Origin: Spirochaetales bacterium
GTDB lineage: Bacteria > Spirochaetota > Spirochaetia > SZUA-6 > DRHE01
Direction of reading: 5' to 3'
Length of the DNA: 8,295 bases
Assembly: GCA_011049745.1 (NCBI GenBank)
Contig: DRHE01000284.1
Coordinates: 1-8,295 of the forward strand
Shown here: piece after piece, positions 1 through 6,060 of the stretch
How positions within the stretch are numbered: position 1 is the first letter of the stretch
Layout of the letters: each line of letters begins with the position of its first letter
The notes under the pieces: model-generated
The model's database searches: none
Told to the model about the DNA's origin: nothing
What the model saw: the letters and a program-made list of their open reading frames with translations, nothing else
Program-made: the position numbers and the translations under genes

Positions 1-902
1 AAACCGGCATCCTTTATTGCTCTCATGGTCAATTCCAGTGTCTGGTCAACCAGATCTGAAATAAGAGCTTCAAAGTCTCTTCGCCTGAGCTGACAGCTTA
101 TATGGTTCAGCTTAACTCCCGACTGCACAAAGGGTATGGCAATCGTCGTGCATTCACGGCTGGAAAGTTCTATTTTTGCTTTTTCCGTCTCTTGCTTCAG
201 CATCTGGAGAAACATTAAATCCTGCCCTGCCAACAGAGATGGGGCAAAACCTCTTTCATCGTATAACTGCTTCAGGACTTTCTGCAGCAAAAGATTATCA
301 AAGTCCATACCCCCAAGGTTATTATTGCCCCTGGTTGATAAAACCTTAAGAGCATTGCCTTCCCGCGCCAATACGGTTATATCAAAGGTCCCACCTCCGA
401 GATCGTATATGAGAACTCTCGTTTCACTTTGCAAACCATAAGCTAAAGCTGTTGCTGTGGGTTCATTGATAATTCTCTTGACCTCAAAGCCGGCCAGCCT
501 TCCGGCTTCTCTGGTTGCCCTTCGCTGCCGTTCATTGAAATACGCGGGTACCGATATTACCGCCCCGTGTACCTCCATTCCCAGGAAAGCTTCAGCATCT
601 CTTTTAAGTTTCTTAAGTATATAGGAGCTTATATCCACCGGAGAAAAATCCCTGTGGTCCACCCTGAATTTCCGGTGGCTGCCCATAGCTCTCTTTACTG
701 ACATAATGGTACGCTCCCGGTTTAGCACCGCCTGATTTTTAGCCGCCTCTCCCACTAAAATATCGCCGCTTTGTGTAAAAGCAACTACTGACGGAGTAAG
801 ATTATTTCCCCGGTCATTGGGAATAATACGTGGCTCGCTGCCATCCATAAAGCTCACACAGGAGTTGGTGGTACCCAAATCAATGCCCACAACCCTTGCC
901 AA
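1..902 (-). CDS. Hsp70 (DnaK-family) chaperone, N-terminal 300 residues (partial)
   Basis: This is the nucleotide-binding domain of an Hsp70 ATP-dependent chaperone; the substrate-binding domain lies beyond the window. The frame starts at TTG, giving MARVVGIDLGTTNSCVSFMDG, and stays open to the edge. Visible are phosphate-1 DLGTTNS (8-14), Lys70 in VKRAMG, VPAYF (118-122), INEPTATALAYG (145-156) with Glu147, and phosphate-2 DLGGGTFD (167-174) with Thr172. Residues needed for ATP hydrolysis therefore look intact. Phosphate-2 comes about 27 residues earlier than in E. coli DnaK, mainly through absence of the N-terminal-quadrant insertion missing from Gram-positive Hsp70s. GNNNLGGMDFD (192-202) departs from the usual GDxxLGG(D/E)DFD, and no grpE, dnaJ or hrcA adjoins it, so this is probably a paralogue (DnaK-like or HscC-like) rather than housekeeping dnaK. 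It starts 2 bp after the preceding stop, at the tail of the flagellar cluster. Confidence 0.9.
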   Translation of the reverse strand, partial: MARVVGIDLGTTNSCVSFMDGSEPRIIPNDRGNNLTPSVVAFTQSGDILVGEAAKNQAVLNRERTIMSVKRAMGSHRKFRVDHRDFSPVDISSYILKKLKRDAEAFLGMEVHGAVISVPAYFNERQRRATREAGRLAGFEVKRIINEPTATALAYGLQSETRVLIYDLGGGTFDITVLAREGNALKVLSTRGNNNLGGMDFDNLLLQKVLKQLYDERGFAPSLLAGQDLMFLQMLKQETEKAKIELSSRECTTIAIPFVQSGVKLNHISCQLRRRDFEALISDLVDQTLELTMRAIKDAG

Positions 903-904
903 AA

Positions 905-1375
905 TTACCCCTTCCTTTCTGAAAGTGAAATAACCAACTCAACCTCTCCCAGGCTTAAGTCCATACGCCTGGCAATAATCCGAGGTGTAAATCCAGCCAG
1001 GTGAAGGCGCAGGATCTCCTGTTGATTGTCTTTTTTATGTCCTGTGCTTTTCGGTACATTAACAGATTGTTTTGCCAATAACTTGCTATATACACTCTGA
1101 CTTACTTCATGTTTTTCACTTTCACGTTTGAGCAGGCCAATCTTCTTATCGGCTGTTGACAGGAGTTCCACGAGGCGGGTAATACGGTCTTCGATCAGGG
1201 CAATATTTCGATCCGTCGTCTGATTCAATTCAATAATCACCCGCGCCACTTCCTCTTTCACTTCCTCAAGATGGCTGTCGGCGTTGGCTTTTTTTTCTAT
1301 CTTTCTCTTTAGAATCAGGTATTGTACATACCAGCCCAAAAGCAGGGCTGCCAGAAGAAGAAAATAAACTTGCAT
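905..1375 (-). CDS. Membrane-anchored coiled-coil protein with C-terminal HTH-like segment (DUF6115/SwrB-like)
   Basis: This 156-residue protein starts with one hydrophobic helix (about 3-22) followed by KRKIEKK, which by the positive-inside rule places the rest in the cytoplasm. A heptad-like region (about 34-88) suggests a coiled coil. After a basic linker, residues 118-151 (EILRLHLAGFTPRIIARRMD followed by LSLGEVELVISL) look like a small helix-turn-helix of the kind seen in DUF6115/DUF2802 proteins. B. subtilis SwrB, encoded right after sigD, has a similar size and anchor-plus-coiled-coil layout and helps activate flagellar export; equivalence is inferred from layout and position, not demonstrated. 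The HTH may mediate protein contacts rather than DNA binding. The ATG has no good Shine-Dalgarno sequence (AGAAA only) and lies 12 bp after the preceding stop, so reinitiation is likely. Its stop TAA is 2 bp before the Hsp70 start. Confidence 0.85.
   Translation of the reverse strand: MQVYFLLLAALLLGWYVQYLILKRKIEKKANADSHLEEVKEEVARVIIELNQTTDRNIALIEDRITRLVELLSTADKKIGLLKRESEKHEVSQSVYSKLLAKQSVNVPKSTGHKKDNQQEILRLHLAGFTPRIIARRMDLSLGEVELVISLSERKG
908..917 (-). promoter_or_regulatory. Ribosome binding site of the Hsp70 gene (supports TTG start)
   Basis: AAGGAAGGGG on the minus strand ends five bases before the TTG at 902. It sits in the last codons of the preceding gene, whose TAA stop lies in the spacer. 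This strong site and the correct position of the Hsp70 N-terminus support TTG as the true start. Confidence 0.75.
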
Positions 1376-1387
1376 TTTCTAAAAGGT

Positions 1388-1714
1388 TCAGCCGGATAGG
1401 TTAATATGGCAGCCCAGATCCGGATCTTTAAAAAATTCTTTCTGTTTGTTATCGGACATCTCCTGCTTTCCTTTCTTAGGAGCCGCTCCTTTTCTTTTCT
1501 TCTCTCTTTCCTGCTCTTCCTTGACCTTCTCAACGCCTTCACCGAGTTCATAGGCCTGATTAACTGAATGATCATCCTGGGCCGCTTTTTTTGAGAGCTC
1601 CGTTGCCTGAAGTGATTGCTGGTGCGGAGAAATTTCTTTCTGTACCGCCTGTTCCTTGCCAACCCGATCCATCTGGGCAAGCATGGTCTGTAAGTCAATA
1701 GGTAAAACCGACAT
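1388..1714 (-). CDS. Small charged protein of unknown function in flagellar operon (108 aa)
   Basis: I cannot name this family. The N-terminus MSVLPIDLQTMLAQMDRVGK is a likely amphipathic helix. The middle (about residues 45-90) is very rich in Glu and Lys and probably extended helix or disordered. The protein ends in a distinct motif, DPDLGCHINLSG. There are no membrane segments. A frame-compatible TTG at 1732 would add six residues and overlap fapA, but its nearest purine-rich site lies only two bases away. The ATG at 1714 has GGGAG eight bases upstream and begins 1 bp after the fapA stop, so I prefer it. A conserved-looking start and end around a charged linker suggest a small scaffold or adaptor, which is inference. 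The stop TGA is 12 bp before the next gene. Coding status is supported by the tight spacing and an ordered N-terminus. Confidence 0.8.
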   Translation of the reverse strand: MSVLPIDLQTMLAQMDRVGKEQAVQKEISPHQQSLQATELSKKAAQDDHSVNQAYELGEGVEKVKEEQEREKKRKGAAPKKGKQEMSDNKQKEFFKDPDLGCHINLSG

Positions 1715-1715
1715 A

Positions 1716-3659
1716 TTACTCGCTCCCGGCAATACCTTCTTCTACGGGTTCATATTTGGTCATCCGTACCTCTTTCCCCTGAAGAATGAAGGTTACCTTA
1801 TTAAACTCATTGCGCACAATCAGGTGTTCATTTTTAATAAATATCTTAACCCCTGGAAAAACCTTGCCGGAGGCTGATACTTTTCCCTTTATCTTTAAAC
1901 CGGACAGATATTCATTTATGGAATTAATCTCTTTGGCTATTTCTTCAAGTTCGGTAAGCATTTCAGCTCTTTTATTATTCAAATCCTCAAGGCTTTTGGC
2001 TTTTTCTTCTGAGATCTTTCTCTGTACCTTCTGCAGATTGGTTATGGTATTAATATTTAGCTCAACTTCCTGAAGCTCATTTTCAATCTCTTCTTTGGTT
2101 TTAAAGAGCTCCATAAGCCGCTCTTTGCTCTTTGGGTCAAAGCCAACTTCAAGGATAGTTTCAGTTCCTGCTACAGATCCCAGGACTTTAGCATTAATCT
2201 CCTCACCTGCCCGGAGTTTACCACCCACAATTGAGGCCCTTTTGCCCTGACATAAAATTCGCATGTTAGCATCAACCACAGAATGAATTATTCCATCACT
2301 GACCACAACATTTTCTTCAGCCTCAATCCTGGCATGCTCAATAAACTTGGCCACCACATTTATTCCGGCTTTTACCCTGCCTTCGTTTTTCCCCATTATT
2401 CCTTGATGAACAATAATATCACCCTCAGCATCCAGTATGGACCTACCGACACTCCCCATTACCTCTATATTCCCCGCCGCTTTTACTGTGAATCCTGATC
2501 CCACACTGCCCTTCACGATCACTGTGCCCAGGAAGAGAATATTACCGGTGTGCATGTTTACATCGCCCTCGACAGTATAAACCGGTTCAACATTTATTTT
2601 ACCGCCGGTCACCAGCACCTGTCCGTTTATAACAGCGATAACGGTGAGGCCGTCATCGGAGAGCTTCACGTTTTTACCAAGCTCCAGCTCTATATCCTTA
2701 CCCGGATTGGCGGGCAGGGAACCTCCGGTTACTGTGCTTCCCGGCTCACCCTGCTGCAGAACTACCTTTTTAGCAAGGAGCTGGCCGGCTTCTACATTCT
2801 CAATCAAGTTCTGTTCTTTGAAATCAACACGCCCATTCTTTTCTTTCAGCTCAATATGAGAATGATCGATAGTAAAATTATAGACTATATGGGCATCCTC
2901 ACCATCCACAACTTTTCTGCCCTCAGCGGCTAATACCTGGGTGTTATACTGGGGGTAATCAATGAAGTTATCAATATCCTCCTCTTTAATGCCGAAAATC
3001 ACGCCATTACTCTGCAGCAATGAGATAATCTCCTCTTTTGTCAGATCAGGTCCGCCGGGTCCCGGCTGGGTAACATTTATATAGGCTTTCATCTCCTGCT
3101 CAGCGGTCTCCACACTCAAGGTAGCTTGATTGTTCGGGTTAAAATCAAAATCGCCTATCTTTATATACTCACCTTCAGCCCGTTTAACAACTTTAGCCAC
3201 AGTTTTTGCATCGTATTGGTTTACTCCGCGCAGAGCGACCCTCTGCAGAGCATCCCTCTCTGAAGCTCTGGCTCCATGGCCCACAGGCGGAGTTACCTTC
3301 AGAAAAGCCCCGTCATGGGTCAACTTGACAAATACAATGCCCGGTTTATCCTCCCCCGGGGCAAAATCGCCGGCAAACTCCAATTCATCCATACCGATCT
3401 CATCAAAGCCCGGCGCTGCCGCTTCCTGCACCATCTCATAGACTAACAGGACCCAGTTCTTTTTACCAATCCCCAGGGTTCCTTTCCTTCCCTGCTCCAC
3501 AACCTCATACTCCAGCTTTTTTACCGGAACACCAAGCTCAATCGAAGCCTGGCGAAGGGCTTCTTCAATATTTTCCCCCTCAATTCTTAAAGATTTGACC
3601 TTACGATCCTCTTCAAGCTGTTTTGTCATGTAGTCCTGCAGTTCTGTAAGAGAGATCAT
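1716..3659 (-). CDS. fapA: FapA (DUF342) family protein with N-terminal Jag-N-like domain
   Basis: FapA-family proteins are cytoplasmic; the Vibrio vulnificus member is a flagellar assembly and polar-localisation factor, while in Clostridia the role is not well defined. This copy has 647 residues, within the variable family range. Residues 21-78 resemble the Jag/KhpB N-terminal domain: a helix region [14 protein letters not shown] (31-44) followed by the signature [11 protein letters not shown] (57-67). Residues 105-300 form the FapA N-terminal region, including [15 protein letters not shown] (196-210). Residues 310-500 carry repeated short beta-strand units with Gly turns ([38 protein letters not shown]), consistent with a right-handed beta-helix. 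A coiled coil (about 508-587) and a short beta-rich end (588-635) follow. The ATG overlaps the sigma-factor stop by 4 bp and has AAGGGA five bases upstream. Co-expression with the sigma factor supports a motility role. Confidence 0.92.
   Translation of the reverse strand: MISLTELQDYMTKQLEEDRKVKSLRIEGENIEEALRQASIELGVPVKKLEYEVVEQGRKGTLGIGKKNWVLLVYEMVQEAAAPGFDEIGMDELEFAGDFAPGEDKPGIVFVKLTHDGAFLKVTPPVGHGARASERDALQRVALRGVNQYDAKTVAKVVKRAEGEYIKIGDFDFNPNNQATLSVETAEQEMKAYINVTQPGPGGPDLTKEEIISLLQSNGVIFGIKEEDIDNFIDYPQYNTQVLAAEGRKVVDGEDAHIVYNFTIDHSHIELKEKNGRVDFKEQNLIENVEAGQLLAKKVVLQQGEPGSTVTGGSLPANPGKDIELELGKNVKLSDDGLTVIAVINGQVLVTGGKINVEPVYTVEGDVNMHTGNILFLGTVIVKGSVGSGFTVKAAGNIEVMGSVGRSILDAEGDIIVHQGIMGKNEGRVKAGINVVAKFIEHARIEAEENVVVSDGIIHSVVDANMRILCQGKRASIVGGKLRAGEEINAKVLGSVAGTETILEVGFDPKSKERLMELFKTKEEIENELQEVELNINTITNLQKVQRKISEEKAKSLEDLNNKRAEMLTELEEIAKEINSINEYLSGLKIKGKVSASGKVFPGVKIFIKNEHLIVRNEFNKVTFILQGKEVRMTKYEPVEEGIAGSE
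1723..1727 (-). promoter_or_regulatory. Ribosome binding site choosing the ATG start of the 108-aa gene
   Basis: GGGAG on the minus strand lies eight bases before the ATG at 1714 and inside the 3' end of fapA. It decides for this ATG over the upstream TTG at 1732, whose nearest purine-rich site is too close. Confidence 0.6.
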
Positions 3660-4444
3660 AATATTCCCTTCTTGACATGAGAAAGCCTGGAACGCAGCCG
3701 CATAATGGCCTTGGTATGCAGTTGGGATATGCGCGACTCGGTAACGGCCAGCACTTCACCAATTTCCTTTAAGGTGAGATCTTCATAATAATAGAGTATT
3801 AAAACCTTCTTTTCCTTCTCCGGAAGCTCATGAATAGCCTCAATAATAACCCGTTTGATCTCTTCCTTCTCAACAATTGTATCAGGGTTAAGACTGGATG
3901 GTGATTCTATACTCTCCACAATCGATATTTTATCGTTATCCTCTCCCATATACCAGACTTCATTAAGGGATAATATGGAAGTGCCGCTGATCTTCACCAT
4001 GAGCTGATGAAAATCCTTAACCTCCATGTGCATGCTCCCGGCTATTTCTTCATCCGTAGCCGCTCTGCCCAGCGAGGCTTCAAGGCCGCGAACCGTATCC
4101 TCCACCTCCCTGCTTTTCTGTCGCACTGAACGCGGTACCCAGTCAATGGAGCGAAGCTCATCAAAAATTGCCCCTCTTATCCGGGTAACTGCATAGGTCT
4201 TGAATTTAACATGTTTTCCAGGATCGAACTTCTCAATTGCATCAAATAAGCCGAATACTCCGAAACCCACCAGGTCATCAAATTCAACATTATTGGGCAT
4301 ACCCATGGCCACCTTGCCGGCCACATATTTAACCAGGGGCGCATACTGCTTGACAAAAAAATCCCTGATTACAGGATCTCTTCTGTTATGGTAGAGACAC
4401 CAAAGTTCCTCTTCTGTCTTGCCGCTCAAGATATCCTCACCCAT
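3656..4444 (-). CDS. fliA: Flagellar RNA polymerase sigma factor (FliA/SigD/WhiG family, sigma-28)
   Basis: This sigma-28-type factor directs RNA polymerase to late flagellar, chemotaxis and motility promoters. At 262 residues it is of normal size. Region 2 is clear ([20 protein letters not shown] 54-73; [20 protein letters not shown] 80-99). The family-typical [15 protein letters not shown] (101-115) leads into region 3 (about 115-165). Region 4 has the helix-turn-helix [21 protein letters not shown] (223-243). The WVPRSVR block is characteristic of FliA/SigD/WhiG and argues against a sporulation or sigma-A factor. The ATG start has AGGAGG at 4462-4457, 12 bases away, longer than optimal, plus GAGAGG only two bases away; coupling to the upstream gene may help. 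The stop overlaps the fapA start by 4 bp (ATGA). The anti-sigma factor FlgM is not in this window. sigD is the Gram-positive name for the same gene. Confidence 0.95.
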   Translation of the reverse strand: MGEDILSGKTEEELWCLYHNRRDPVIRDFFVKQYAPLVKYVAGKVAMGMPNNVEFDDLVGFGVFGLFDAIEKFDPGKHVKFKTYAVTRIRGAIFDELRSIDWVPRSVRQKSREVEDTVRGLEASLGRAATDEEIAGSMHMEVKDFHQLMVKISGTSILSLNEVWYMGEDNDKISIVESIESPSSLNPDTIVEKEEIKRVIIEAIHELPEKEKKVLILYYYEDLTLKEIGEVLAVTESRISQLHTKAIMRLRSRLSHVKKGIL

Positions 4445-4451
4445 AACCTCT

Positions 4452-5120
4452 CTATCCCTCCTGGTCCTTATTCATAAATGTTCGAACCGCTTTTGCCAAT
4501 ACCGCCGGATCCTGATTCGCTGTTAAACTGTCAGCCTGGGCTCCGGAAAAGCTCTCTGTTCGCCCCCCTGTTTTTTGTGCGCTATGATCCAGGTTATCTA
4601 CGCCGTTTTCAAAGCCAACATCCAGCCGGTCAATATCAGGTAAAGCTTCCGACTGAGTATCAGAATCCGAAATTTCTTCTCCATAGCCGACATCATCAAC
4701 AGGGCCGCTAATTATGCCAATCGCCTCCACCAGATCAGCCTCTTCTCCGCTCTCATCTTCAGTTTCCATGGTGCCGGAGTGCGAATCATCTCCATCTGCA
4801 GCTAAAAGATCCTCTGCCTCCTCAACCGGAAGGGACTGGGTGTCACCCGCCTCCTCTTCCGCTGGCCGGTGGGGATTCTCTTCCGGGATCAGAATATCAA
4901 TTCCTGCCGCCGACGGTGGCATCTCACTTACCTGAAGTAATTCCGGCAGGAAGCGCTTTATAAGAGTAATAACACCGATACTTATTACCCCAAGCGCCAG
5001 GCCGGAGAGTACCACTCTTAATAATATAACGGTAAAAGGGCTACCACTGAAAATTCCTGCTATAAGGGAAAGAAAGCCTGCTAAAAAAGCAGTCCCGGCA
5101 ATAAATTTCCAATTTTCCAT
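4452..5120 (-). CDS. Unrecognised two-TM protein with acidic cytoplasmic tail, in flagellar operon
   Basis: I do not recognise this 222-residue protein as a named family. Two hydrophobic segments (about 5-24 and 28-54) form a likely membrane hairpin. After FLPELLQV come a short block [11 protein letters not shown] (73-83) and a long, low-complexity acidic region (about 84-180) rich in Glu, Asp and Ser. The protein ends in a predicted helix [17 protein letters not shown] (204-220). A structured hairpin, acidic spacer and C-terminal helix suggest a membrane anchor displaying a binding motif on a tether, but that is inference. The start is ATG with AAGGGG six bases upstream, which is convincing. 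It sits between flhG and the sigma factor, where B. subtilis has che genes; its stop is 7 bp before the sigma-factor start and the two are probably coupled. A motility role is inferred from position only. Confidence 0.85.
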   Translation of the reverse strand: MENWKFIAGTAFLAGFLSLIAGIFSGSPFTVILLRVVLSGLALGVISIGVITLIKRFLPELLQVSEMPPSAAGIDILIPEENPHRPAEEEAGDTQSLPVEEAEDLLAADGDDSHSGTMETEDESGEEADLVEAIGIISGPVDDVGYGEEISDSDTQSEALPDIDRLDVGFENGVDNLDHSAQKTGGRTESFSGAQADSLTANQDPAVLAKAVRTFMNKDQEG

Positions 5121-5137
5121 TAATAACCCCTTTTTAA

Positions 5138-5166
5138 AGAGTATGGCATAAAAATAAGGGCGTCAA
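5138..5166 (-). promoter_or_regulatory. Candidate sigma-A type promoter in the flhG-orf222 gap (weak)
   Basis: On the minus strand the gap contains TTGACG (5166-5161), a 17-base spacer and TACTCT (5143-5138), matching the -35 and -10 consensus at 5/6 and 4/6 positions. This lies in the only inter-gene gap longer than 12 bp in the window and would drive the membrane-protein and sigma-factor genes. Against it, a start seven bases past the -10 would fall inside the Shine-Dalgarno sequence AAGGGG at 5132-5127, leaving almost no leader. It may be chance. Confidence 0.25.
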
Positions 5167-5183
5167 GGTACTCCTCCACACGA

Positions 5184-6059
5184 TCAAGGCAATCCTTTAT
5201 TACCATAGCCGAAGAATTTTTGAATGAAACTGAATACGCCACTGCCATTCCTGTATTCAACATTCTCCAAACGGCTGACAAGATGCTCAATACAGATTGA
5301 AGCTTTTCCCCTGGGATCCAAGACTATAAAGGGCCGCTGTTTAATAACAGCATGGTGTACGGCAATATCTTCATATATAAAGCCGAGATAATCCACTTTC
5401 AAATTCAAAAACTGTCCGGCAATATTAATTACCCGTTCCGCAACTTTCCTCCCTTCAGTAACGGATTTAACCCTATTTACTACTAATTTCAAGCCTAAAT
5501 CCAAATTATTCACTTCAGTAGCAATTATTTTAATAATACCATAGGCATCGGTAATAGCAGTCGGTTCCGGAGTAGTTACAATAACCACATCATCTGCAGC
5601 AGCTATGAAACTGAGCACATTGCTGGACACCCCGGCGCTGGTGTCAATTACGAGTACATCTGCTTCAGAAAGCTGCTCCAGTTCGCTGATAAAATAGAGG
5701 CGTTCTTCCTCAGTAAGATTGGCAATCTTGGAGAAACCCGAAGCACCGGCAACGATCTTGATCCCATAGCTGGTATCCAAAATAATATCACGCATGCTTT
5801 TCTGTTTGCGGATAAGATGGTAGAGGTTGTAACGGGGAATCACCCCCAACATTACATTTACATTGGCCAGTCCGAGATCAGCATCCAGCACAGTTATCTT
5901 CTTTCCCATTCTAGCATAGGCAATTGACATATTTATAGCCAGATTAGTCTTACCCACCCCTCCTTTGCCGCTGGAGACCGCAATAATGCGAGTTTTTTTT
6001 GATGTGCCTTCAGTGCGGTTACGCATAATTTCTCTAAGCTTCTCTGCCTGGTCTGCCAT
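5184..6059 (-). CDS. flhG: MinD-type ATPase FlhG (YlxH), flagellar number/placement regulator
   Basis: FlhG is a MinD/ParA-type ATPase that dimerises on ATP, binds membrane, and stimulates the FlhF GTPase. The 291-residue protein has the N-terminal DQAEKLR motif (3-9), known in this family as the FlhF-activating segment. It also has the deviant Walker A KGGVGKTN (32-39), the A' region VLDADLGLANVNV (57-69) and Walker B VLVIDTSAG (135-143). The C-terminus VFSFIQKFFGY (275-285) looks like an amphipathic membrane-targeting helix. The ATG start is 1 bp after the flhF stop and has GGAG five bases upstream, so the two are probably translated together. The N-terminal motif and position next to flhF favour FlhG over the cell-division MinD. 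In B. subtilis che genes follow; here there is a 63-bp gap and then an unknown membrane protein. Confidence 0.95.
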   Translation of the reverse strand: MADQAEKLREIMRNRTEGTSKKTRIIAVSSGKGGVGKTNLAINMSIAYARMGKKITVLDADLGLANVNVMLGVIPRYNLYHLIRKQKSMRDIILDTSYGIKIVAGASGFSKIANLTEEERLYFISELEQLSEADVLVIDTSAGVSSNVLSFIAAADDVVIVTTPEPTAITDAYGIIKIIATEVNNLDLGLKLVVNRVKSVTEGRKVAERVINIAGQFLNLKVDYLGFIYEDIAVHHAVIKQRPFIVLDPRGKASICIEHLVSRLENVEYRNGSGVFSFIQKFFGYGNKGLP

Positions 6060-6060
6060 C

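Noticed and set aside
136..441. 101-codon plus-strand open frame
   Set aside because: Antisense to conserved Hsp70 coding sequence, with no recognisable protein features or ribosome binding site.
1..902. Housekeeping dnaK of an hrcA-grpE-dnaK-dnaJ operon
   Set aside because: The upstream gene is a motility-type membrane protein, not grpE, and the GNNNLGGMDFD segment is atypical. Not fully excluded, because the downstream side is outside the window.
1315..1698. 127-codon minus-strand open frame overlapping the 108- and 156-residue genes
   Set aside because: It is a shifted-frame shadow: Arg-rich, no domain, and it crosses both well-placed genes. Its C-terminal part is just the next gene's start in another frame.
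2550..2933. 127-codon plus-strand open frame inside fapA
   Set aside because: Antisense to the conserved FapA core, no domain; other plus-strand frames within fapA, flhF and flhA are the same kind of shadow.
1716..3659. Internal repeats in fapA as a possible repeat element
   Set aside because: The repetition is at the level of short Gly-turn/beta-strand protein units expected of a beta-helix, not repeated DNA.
4967..4984. Plus-strand ACCGATAC, resembling the -10 of a sigma-28 promoter
   Set aside because: No TAAA-type -35 at the right distance, and it would point against the gene inside coding sequence. A similar ACCGATAT at about 550 fails the same test.
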